A DNA stretch of 5,683 nucleotides from [Eubacterium] saphenum (lineage in GTDB: Bacteria > Bacillota > Clostridia > Oscillospirales > Ruminococcaceae): assembly GCA_004555635.1 (NCBI GenBank), contig SFHN01000093.1, positions 1 through 5,683 on the forward strand, written 5' to 3'. Each line of letters begins with the position of its first letter. Position 1 is the stretch's first letter. A model generated the notes under the pieces. That model was not told the origin of the DNA. It was given only the letters and a program-made list of their open reading frames with translations, and searched no databases. Position numbers and translations under genes: made by a program. Of this stretch, positions 1-5,683 are shown in pieces.

Positions 1-546
1 CTTGGAATGGGCATCGTGAAGAAGTACATAGACCTGATTGGCGGCGAAATCGACGTTCAGAGCGAGCAGGGCAAGGGCACAACCATCAGCGTCAGCATAC
101 CGCTTCGCCTTGCCGAGGAAAGTCAGCTAACATCATCGTCGGATTTTGGCGGCACAAGACATTTTGACGGACAGCATATTCTGCTTGCGGAGGATAACGC
201 GCTTAACGCTGAAATCGTGATTGAGCTTCTGCGCTATGCGGGTCTTGTGGTGGATTGGGCGGAGGACGGCGCCGTGTGCCTGTCCAAGCTCGAAAACTCT
301 CCCGACGGCTACTATTCTCTTGTGCTGATGGATATTCAGATGCCGAATATGGACGGCTATCAGGCAACAAGGGCAATCCGTTGTATGCCACCTGCTCTTT
401 CAGGCATTCCGATTATTGCGATGACGGCAAACGCTTTTGACGAGGACAGGAAAGCCGCGTTTGAAGCAGGAATGGACGAGCACCTTGCAAAGCCCGTTGA
501 TATCGACAGGCTTCTTAATGTGATTTCGCAGTATATAAGGCGATGA
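1..546 (+). CDS. Hybrid sensor histidine kinase, C-terminal part (ATPase end plus receiver domain); 5' partial
   Basis: Only the last 181 codons are in the window; the reading frame is open from base 1, and the first in-frame ATG (7) is internal, not a start. The opening residues LGMGIVKKYIDLIGG are the G2 box and following helix of a HATPase_c kinase domain. SEQGKGTTISVSIPL is the last ATP-lid/strand segment. After a linker of about 15 residues, a full receiver domain runs from about residue 58 to 181. It has the acidic pair E64-D65 (LLAEDN), phospho-acceptor D111 (LMDIQMP), switch T142 (MTAN) and K164 (AKPVD), so all key residues are intact. Such proteins autophosphorylate on His and relay the phosphate to the receiver Asp. 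The sensor, HisKA and any membrane segments lie upstream of the window, so the stimulus is unknown. A terminator follows directly, which separates it from the next operon. Confidence 0.95.
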   Translation, partial: LGMGIVKKYIDLIGGEIDVQSEQGKGTTISVSIPLRLAEESQLTSSSDFGGTRHFDGQHILLAEDNALNAEIVIELLRYAGLVVDWAEDGAVCLSKLENSPDGYYSLVLMDIQMPNMDGYQATRAIRCMPPALSGIPIIAMTANAFDEDRKAAFEAGMDEHLAKPVDIDRLLNVISQYIRR

Positions 547-556
547 CAGTATGTTT

Positions 557-593
557 CCGCCTCCGATTGTGCGTCGGGGGCGGTTCTTTTATT
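557..593 (+). terminator. Intrinsic (Rho-independent) terminator of the histidine kinase gene
   Basis: A 10-bp GC-rich stem is formed by CCGCCTCCGA (557-566) and TCGGGGGCGG (574-583), with one G-U wobble and a 7-nt loop. It is followed by a T-rich tail, TTCTTTTATT (584-593). It begins 10 bases after the kinase stop codon. The T tract is only on the + strand side, so it should act in the forward direction. Confidence 0.88.
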
Positions 594-606
594 CGCTTTG
601 TGTTTT

Positions 607-644
607 TTGAAAAATTTTACGGGAGAAGTTGAAAATTTTTCGGG
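607..644 (+). repeat. Pair of imperfect direct repeats overlapping the -35 element (candidate operator)
   Basis: TTGAAAAATTTTACGGG (607-623) and TTGAAAATTTTTCGGG (629-644) are near-identical direct repeats. Their TTGAAAA starts are 22 bp apart and their CGGG ends 21 bp apart, about two helical turns, so both would face the same side of the DNA. The second copy contains the -35 hexamer and enters the spacer. Same-face direct repeats of this period are typical of dimeric response-regulator sites, but the A/T-rich cores could partly be chance. The binding protein is unknown. Confidence 0.4.
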
Positions 645-657
645 CTTATGCTATAAT
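629..657 (+). promoter_or_regulatory. Sigma-A (sigma-70) promoter of the two-gene operon
   Basis: The -35 hexamer TTGAAA (629-634) is followed by a 17-bp spacer and the perfect -10 hexamer TATAAT (652-657). A TG at 649-650 gives an extended -10 (TGCTATAAT). The predicted transcription start is near 664, which gives a leader of about 45 nt before the ATG at 709. Because the promoter lies inside the region that a longer in-frame reading (TTG at 598) would make coding, it argues for the ATG at 709 as the true start. Confidence 0.87.
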
Positions 658-694
658 AAACATAAGTATAAGCAAAAATGGAGTTCTCGCCGTT

Positions 695-702
695 GGGAGG
701 GG
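695..702 (+). promoter_or_regulatory. Ribosome binding site that fixes the start of the 570-residue protein
   Basis: GGGAGGGG lies 6 nt before ATG 709; the GGGAGG core is 8 nt away. It is a strong Shine-Dalgarno match. The upstream TTG at 598 has no comparable site and precedes the promoter, so it is not the start. Confidence 0.85.
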
Positions 703-708
703 TTTCGT

Positions 709-2421
709 ATGAACGATAGCGCAGGGATTTTTCGCGAAAAAGCCGAGCTGCTTTGCGGCTGCCTGCTTTCGGGCGGGAGCTTCGCGCAGCTTGCGGAAAA
801 AACATCCGCGGCGATATGCGCAGGCTATGCTGCGTTTGTTTCCGTGTGTGACGGGAGCGAGAGAGCGCGGGTGTTCCGCTGTGCCGCTCCCGAGCCCGAG
901 GCTGCTTGGCGCGGCGCGTGTGAAGCCGCTGAAAGGTATGTTTCTGCGGGCGACGTTAATCCGAAGTGGGTTAAGGCGGATATTGTCGTAAAGAGCAATA
1001 CCGCGCCGCTGTCCTATGTTCTCGGCAGGCTCGCGAACGGCTTTCACGAGTTTTTCCGCAGGGGAATAGCCTTCGGAGATACGATGGACAACGCGCTTAT
1101 TGAAGCGGAGATAAACGGCAACCGCCTGTTAGCCTACAAGGAGCAGACGATAAAGCTTCCGACGCTTAACAAGTATTTCAGCGCAAACGGCATAAAAACC
1201 CTCACCGTGCTTCCCGACAGCATTATCCTGTTCGATTGCATAAGTGCGTTCTGTGACGAAAACAGCGCCGTTTATCCGCTTTACGGAGAGGGTCACCGCG
1301 CGGGCAGACGCGTTATCGACGGGATAACAAAGGAGCTTTTGCTTCACGTTATCACAACATCGTCGGACTACCTCGCGATGATGGTCGGCTTTGACGGAAA
1401 GTTCGACTACGGCTACTACCCGATTTTCCACAAGGAAATCCCGGGGTATAACATTCTGCGCCACTCGTCCTCGATTTGGAGCCTAATCTGCGCCTACCGC
1501 ATTACGGGGGATAAGTTTACGCTGCGGCAGATTGAAACCTCAATCGGGTATATGATATCAAACACGGTTTACAAATACCGCCCCTCGCCCGACCGCGAAA
1601 ACACGGTTTTTCTTGCCGACAAAAGCAAGAACGAGGTAAAAATCGGCGGCAACGCTGTTGCGATTATTATGCTGACGGAGTATATGAACGCGCTTGGCAG
1701 CGGCAAGTACGTTAAGCTGTGCCGCGAGCTTGGAAACGGAATTTTAGAGCTTTTCGATATGAACACGGGCAGGTTTTTCCACGTTCTGAATTACCCGCAG
1801 TTTACTCCGAAGGAGGAGTTCCGCACCGTCTACTACGACGGCGAAACGGTTTTCGCGCTCTGCCGCCTTTACGGGCTTACGGGGGAGCAGCGCTGGCTTG
1901 ACGCGGCGAAACGCGCAGCCGACCGCTTTATCGAGGAGGACTACACAAGGCACCGCGACCACTGGGTTGCGTATGCGATGAACGAGCTTACGAAATTCCT
2001 TCCCGAGGACAGGTATCTTAGCTTTGCGCTGAAAAACGCGAACGTAAACCTTAAAGCAATTTACGAGCGCGTTACGACATACCACACATATCTCGAGCTG
2101 CTAACGGTTACGTTTGAGCTTTACGACAGGGTGGTTTCGGAGAATTTACCCTGCTCTTATCTGTCGGAGTTTGACGCAAAGTTTTTTGTGAAAACCATCT
2201 ACCACCGCGCGGAATGGATGCTTAACGGCTATGCTTACCCCGAGTATGTTATGTACTTCAAATATCCCGAGAGAGCGCTCGGTGCGTTTTTTGTCAGACA
2301 CGACGGCTACCGCATAAGAATAGATGATATTCAGCACTTCTGCGGAGCGTACTATTCTTTTTACAGAAACTACGAAAAGCTGGAGGCGTTGAAAAATTCC
2401 TTTGGCATAACAGAACCTTAA
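709..2421 (+). CDS. Predicted alpha/alpha-barrel (six-hairpin glycosidase or glucuronyl-epimerase-like) protein, 570 aa, probable surface-polymer role
   Basis: A complete 570-residue ORF; ATG 709 is chosen for its strong ribosome binding site and position downstream of the promoter. There is no signal peptide or membrane segment, so it is probably cytoplasmic. Residues about 1-210 form a mixed alpha/beta region I do not recognise. Residues about 215-555 show repeated amphipathic helices of an (alpha/alpha) barrel: NILRHSSSIWSLICAYRITGD (start 248), the NAVAIIMLTEY helix (315-325), YYDGETVFALCRLYGLTG (375-392), HRDHWVAYAMNELTKF (415-430), and a conserved-looking tail with NGYAYPEYVMYFKYPER (506-522) and RIRIDDIQHFCGAYY (535-549). 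The H, R, D, E and Y residues clustered in these loops are candidates for a sugar-binding or catalytic pocket. It is the first gene of an operon and lies 12 bases before the CapA-like gene, which suggests work on the same extracellular or capsular polymer. The substrate and reaction cannot be told from the sequence; a terpenoid-cyclase or lanthionine-cyclase-type barrel is the alternative fold. Confidence 0.72.
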   Translation: MNDSAGIFREKAELLCGCLLSGGSFAQLAEKTSAAICAGYAAFVSVCDGSERARVFRCAAPEPEAAWRGACEAAERYVSAGDVNPKWVKADIVVKSNTAPLSYVLGRLANGFHEFFRRGIAFGDTMDNALIEAEINGNRLLAYKEQTIKLPTLNKYFSANGIKTLTVLPDSIILFDCISAFCDENSAVYPLYGEGHRAGRRVIDGITKELLLHVITTSSDYLAMMVGFDGKFDYGYYPIFHKEIPGYNILRHSSSIWSLICAYRITGDKFTLRQIETSIGYMISNTVYKYRPSPDRENTVFLADKSKNEVKIGGNAVAIIMLTEYMNALGSGKYVKLCRELGNGILELFDMNTGRFFHVLNYPQFTPKEEFRTVYYDGETVFALCRLYGLTGEQRWLDAAKRAADRFIEEDYTRHRDHWVAYAMNELTKFLPEDRYLSFALKNANVNLKAIYERVTTYHTYLELLTVTFELYDRVVSENLPCSYLSEFDAKFFVKTIYHRAEWMLNGYAYPEYVMYFKYPERALGAFFVRHDGYRIRIDDIQHFCGAYYSFYRNYEKLEALKNSFGITEP

Positions 2422-2428
2422 GAGGTGA
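2422..2428 (+). promoter_or_regulatory. Ribosome binding site for the GTG start of the CapA-like protein
   Basis: GAGGTGA is an uninterrupted 7-base match to the anti-Shine-Dalgarno complement. It sits 5 nt before GTG 2434, directly after the TAA of the preceding gene. An in-frame GTG at 2425 lies inside this site and so is not a plausible start. Confidence 0.8.
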
Positions 2429-2433
2429 AAAAA

Positions 2434-5400
2434 GTGAGTGAACTCCTTCGCGCCCCTGCACATTTTCGACTGTCGGTTTCCGACGGAGCGGTTACTGCGC
2501 GCTGGGACAAGGTAAAGGGCGCCGATGGCTACAAGCTGCAATATTTCAGTGCGGACGACCCTGCGCACTGCATTAAAACCCGCTATTCGCAGGGGACAAA
2601 AAAGACCATACTCGGCTTTGCAAACGGCAGGACTTATCTCGCTTGCGTTCGCGCATTTCGCTATGAAAACGAGCGCGAGGTCTTGGGAGAAGCGAGCGAA
2701 AAGCTGCCCTTTACGCCCATTTCCGTTAAGCTGAAGGCACAGAACACCATCTGCCTTAATATCGGAGAAACCGCCGCGCTGCGTTGGGAGTGCAGAAACG
2801 AGGTGCCTGCGGCAGCGTTCCGCTCGGAGAACAAAAGCGTAGCAGTTGTGGACGCGAAGGGCGTTGTTACTGCGGTTTCTGCGGGAACAACCTTTATTGA
2901 AATCACAACCGATGATAAGCAGAGCTTCCGCACAAAAATAGCTGTCGAGCGCAGCGCGGATTTCCCGCCGCAGAGCGCGGTGCTTATGCTTGCGGGCGAC
3001 ATTATGTGCGCAGTTAATCATCAGCGCGCCGTCAGCGGAACTAACTTCGATTTCCACGACGCTTTCGCGGAAATCGGGAGAGTGCTGTCCGAGGCGGACT
3101 ATGCTGTCGGAGTGCTGAAAACAACCTGCGATGATGGTGCGCCGTATGAATGCGAGGAGCTTCGCCTGCCGTCGGGTGCGCCTAACTGCAACTCGCCGTC
3201 GTCTTTTCTCGCCGCAATCGCGGACGCGGGCTTTGACGCGCTTGTTACCGCGACAAACTACAGCGGCATAAACGGCAGGGACAGACTTTCCGCGACGGTT
3301 TCGGCAATCGGCAGGTACAATCTTAAGAATATCGGTACCGAGGGCGCAAACCCTGTGATGGTTGACATAAATGGCATACGCGTTGCGTTTATCGCCTGCA
3401 CAATGGTGCCTGTCGGCGCGGACAATGCTGCGGGTGATATGGGACTAAACCGCTTCGGCAGATATGACAGGAACTATTTCCTTGAACTTATCAACAACGC
3501 CTATGCGCAGGGCGCGGAATTTATCGTCGCATATCAGCACTGGGGCGCAATGAACTCCGCAAAGCTGAGAAAATCGCAGATAGCCGAGGCTCGCTTTATG
3601 GCAAACGCGGGCGCGGGTCTTATTGTCGGCTCGCAGCCGCACGTTGTTCAGCGCTTCAGCTACATAAAAACGCAGGACGGGCGGCGTGTTCCGTGCGCGT
3701 TTTCGCTCGGAAATTTCCTCACAACGATGAACGAAATGCGCGAAAACCGCGACAGCCTTATACTTTGCGCCGAGCTTTCGCGCGGGGAAAAAGGCGTTTC
3801 GGCAAAGCTTTCGTATATCCCCGTTATGAGCGAACCGCGCCCTTACGGCGCGGCGGTTGTGCCGGTGTATCCCGCGTTTGGGAAGGAGTGCGCCGAAAGC
3901 CTTTCGCGTACAAAAGAGGCTCTCGGCTCGGGAATAAGCCACAGCGGCTATCGCCCGCGCATTCTTCTGAGCGGCTCGGGAAATCTCCGCAGGATTTTTT
4001 CGGCGGGCAAGGGCTTTCGCGCTGACAAGGCGTGTCTGGGGCTTTCGCAGCTTGCGCTCGGCGCAGACAAGGGATATTCCTGCCTGCCGACAGACGACAA
4101 AGCGGTCTGCATTGACATCGGAAATTCGCTCGGAGAGTATATAGAAAAGACAAGTCCCGAGTATATCGCGGTTGATTTTTACGCAGCGGCGGCAAACGCC
4201 TGCTACCGAACCGTTTCAAACGACAGCGGGGCAACGCGCTTTTTCACCTCGTCAAAGAGATTTCGCGCTTCGTCCTTTTACAGGGAGAACAAGCCGCTGC
4301 TTGAGCGTATCCGCCCGCCGTTCGGCGAGCAGGTCTGGAAGCCGCTTGTGAAAAACTACGCCGACACGCTGCGAGCGCATATTTCTTCCGACAGGATAAT
4401 TCTGTTCAGATGCAGAATGAACGGCTTTGCCGAGATTGACAATCAGCTGCGAACAGTTCCCGTGCCAAAAAGCACGGAGCGAATGCTTACTGCTATGGAG
4501 GATTATTTCATAGCGCTTGTCCACCCCTCGGTTATCGACCTTTCGGCAAACTATTTTTCCGACGCTCTGCATACGGGAAGATACGAAAGCGCCTATTATT
4601 ACGACGCGTACAAGGCGGCGGAGCTTATCGCGGCTGACAGCGGCATAAAAGCGGCGCGCGTTCCCGACGCGGAGATATGGTTCGACCGAGTTTTGCGCTA
4701 TTACGACAGTATGACTGCCCGCTCCTATCAGAGCAGGCTGCTTGATATGGAAAACGCCGCCGATGTCATTATTGCGTTTACCTCGCGCGATTTTGCGAGC
4801 AGGCAGCGCGAGCGACTTATCCGCCTGAAAAAAGCGGGAAAGAGCGATTTGGATTTCGTTTCGGAGTATTTTGCGGACGAGCCTGCGGCAGGGGAGCTTG
4901 TCGCGGCGGCGGAGATTATTCGCGAGGTCTTAGGAGGCAATCTTAACCATCCGTATGACTTTTTCGCGCTTGCATTCAAAGAGCATTTCAACATTGTAAA
5001 GAGAATGGTTCGCCTGTTAGCACACGAAACGGGCGTGTCTGTAAACGAGAACAACGCGGAGCTTGTTTTCCTGCTAAGAAACAAGGCGCAGCTTAAGCGC
5101 TATGCGGCGGGGCTTGCGCGTATGACCGTGGATATCTGGGGAAGCTGTGTTTCGCGCGAGAGCGTAAACCGCAGCGCAAACGCGTTTATCGGCAGATATA
5201 TCGCAAAGCAGCCGCCCGTGCTGGCTTTTGAGCCTGCCGTTCCCGTGGAGTTCCCCGAAACGGAAGAGCCGTTCTGCGGCAGCGTATGGCGCAGGCGGGT
5301 TATGCACGACGCTTTTTCACGCAGCGGAACCTCCGACATAATCGGAAGCGGAAGCAGCTGGCTGGTCGTTGATTTCTACGACACAATCTGCTCAATGGCA

Positions 5401-5683
5401 GAGTATGGCGGAACGCTGTTTGAAACTGACGAGTTTACGTTCCGCACTGATTTTTACAAGTCGATTGCAAAGGACTGCAAGGAGTGCTTCGTCTTTGAAA
5501 AGCGCGATATGAAGTTCTGCTTTGACGCGGTGACGCGCTTTGCCGAGGCTGCTTTGCAAAGATACGGCAAGAATATCATACTCATAAAAGCAGAGCCAAA
5601 AAACAGCTATATTTCCTGCGACGACCGCCTGCTGCCTATGGAAGCAGACCCGCTGTATGACATAAAGAAGCGGTTTATTCTGC
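2434..5683 (+). CDS. Large multidomain CapA-like protein (Fn3-like, Big2-like, CapA, two DUF6270-like domains); 3' partial
   Basis: The frame is open without a stop for 1083 codons and runs off the window. GTG 2434 is supported by the GAGGTGA site. Domains by eye: Fn3-like, residues about 8-96 (ITARWDKVKGADGY-type strand pattern, seen here as VTARWDKVKGADGYKLQY); Big2-like, about 97-173 (SVAVVDAKGVVTAVSAGTT); CapA/PGA_cap metallophosphatase-like, about 182-470 (AGDIM at 187, HWG at 369, SQPHVVQ at 400, FSLGNF at 423); DUF6270-like copy 1, about 508-735 (GSGNLR at 514, AVDFY at 579, RIILF at 654); a helix-rich linker; and DUF6270-like copy 2 from about 897 (GSCVSR at 903, VVDFYD at 978, NIILI at 1047). 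CapA proteins act in export or anchoring of poly-gamma-glutamate-type capsules. Here the usual CapA NLE and NNHxxD motifs are degraded, and no signal peptide or N-terminal membrane anchor is visible. It is co-transcribed with the barrel protein. Its role in surface-polymer assembly or modification is inferred; the CapA assignment is firm, DUF6270 moderately so. Confidence 0.8.
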   Translation, partial: MSELLRAPAHFRLSVSDGAVTARWDKVKGADGYKLQYFSADDPAHCIKTRYSQGTKKTILGFANGRTYLACVRAFRYENEREVLGEASEKLPFTPISVKLKAQNTICLNIGETAALRWECRNEVPAAAFRSENKSVAVVDAKGVVTAVSAGTTFIEITTDDKQSFRTKIAVERSADFPPQSAVLMLAGDIMCAVNHQRAVSGTNFDFHDAFAEIGRVLSEADYAVGVLKTTCDDGAPYECEELRLPSGAPNCNSPSSFLAAIADAGFDALVTATNYSGINGRDRLSATVSAIGRYNLKNIGTEGANPVMVDINGIRVAFIACTMVPVGADNAAGDMGLNRFGRYDRNYFLELINNAYAQGAEFIVAYQHWGAMNSAKLRKSQIAEARFMANAGAGLIVGSQPHVVQRFSYIKTQDGRRVPCAFSLGNFLTTMNEMRENRDSLILCAELSRGEKGVSAKLSYIPVMSEPRPYGAAVVPVYPAFGKECAESLSRTKEALGSGISHSGYRPRILLSGSGNLRRIFSAGKGFRADKACLGLSQLALGADKGYSCLPTDDKAVCIDIGNSLGEYIEKTSPEYIAVDFYAAAANACYRTVSNDSGATRFFTSSKRFRASSFYRENKPLLERIRPPFGEQVWKPLVKNYADTLRAHISSDRIILFRCRMNGFAEIDNQLRTVPVPKSTERMLTAMEDYFIALVHPSVIDLSANYFSDALHTGRYESAYYYDAYKAAELIAADSGIKAARVPDAEIWFDRVLRYYDSMTARSYQSRLLDMENAADVIIAFTSRDFASRQRERLIRLKKAGKSDLDFVSEYFADEPAAGELVAAAEIIREVLGGNLNHPYDFFALAFKEHFNIVKRMVRLLAHETGVSVNENNAELVFLLRNKAQLKRYAAGLARMTVDIWGSCVSRESVNRSANAFIGRYIAKQPPVLAFEPAVPVEFPETEEPFCGSVWRRRVMHDAFSRSGTSDIIGSGSSWLVVDFYDTICSMAEYGGTLFETDEFTFRTDFYKSIAKDCKECFVFEKRDMKFCFDAVTRFAEAALQRYGKNIILIKAEPKNSYISCDDRLLPMEADPLYDIKKRFIL

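Noticed and set aside
598..708. In-frame extension of the barrel protein to a TTG at 598
   Set aside because: The extension would translate across the -35/-10 elements, which lie upstream of the predicted transcription start, and it has no ribosome binding site. ATG 709 has a strong one.
678..719. A 13-codon upstream ORF (ATG 678 to TAG 717) in the leader, overlapping the start of the barrel gene
   Set aside because: There is no Shine-Dalgarno sequence ahead of it and no attenuator-like hairpin or codon run, so it is probably chance.
2146..3057. A 303-codon open frame on the minus strand, spanning the junction of the two operon genes
   Set aside because: It is antisense to two well-supported genes with good ribosome binding sites. 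It has a Cys/Arg/His-rich, low-complexity-like composition with no recognisable motif, as expected for the shadow of GC-rich codons. No Shine-Dalgarno site or promoter was evident for it.
3445..3942. A 165-codon minus-strand frame inside the CapA domain
   Set aside because: It is antisense to the conserved HWG and SLGNF motifs and has no recognisable protein features or start signals.
3693..4234. Overlapping open frames on both strands within the CapA-like gene (plus 3693-4025, minus 3824-4234)
   Set aside because: They are Arg/Pro/Ala-rich and lie wholly inside the large open frame that carries the CapA motifs. They have no domain signature and are read as shadows.

Overview
The window looks like a chromosomal segment from a Firmicutes bacterium, most likely a clostridial (Ruminococcus/Oscillospiraceae-like) anaerobe. 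This is an inference. It rests on strong purine-rich Shine-Dalgarno sites, a consensus housekeeping promoter, roughly balanced base composition, and a CapA-like protein carrying Fn3 and Big2-like domains. No rRNA, tRNA, mobile element or CRISPR array was seen. All genes lie on the + strand and coding density is high.

Region 1 (1-593) holds the 3' end of a hybrid sensor histidine kinase: the last part of its ATPase domain and a complete C-terminal receiver domain. A good intrinsic terminator follows, so this gene is transcriptionally separated from what comes next.

Region 2 (594-708) is a compact intergenic control region. It has a near-perfect sigma-70/sigma-A promoter (TTGAAA, 17 bp, TATAAT with an extended -10 TG). 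This is overlaid by two imperfect direct repeats about 21-22 bp apart. A short leader of about 45 nt ends in a strong ribosome binding site.

Region 3 (709-5683) is a two-gene operon. The first gene encodes a 570-residue, apparently cytoplasmic protein. Its C-terminal half reads as an alpha/alpha-barrel of the six-hairpin glycosidase or glucuronyl-epimerase type, behind an N-terminal region I do not recognise. Twelve bases later a GTG start opens a very large ORF, at least 1083 residues and still open at the window end. It combines an Fn3-like domain, a Big2-like domain, a CapA (poly-gamma-glutamate capsule) domain and two copies of a DUF6270-like, SGNH-like domain. The CapA domain has lost several residues that are normally conserved at the metal site, and the first DUF6270-like copy lacks the GSCxSR motif that the second copy keeps.

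Taken together, the operon resembles a cell-surface polymer (capsule or polysaccharide modification) module in which a CapA-derived protein has been rebuilt into a larger, possibly non-catalytic, multidomain protein. This is the most unusual content of the window. Function is inferred from domain resemblance by eye, not from any search.
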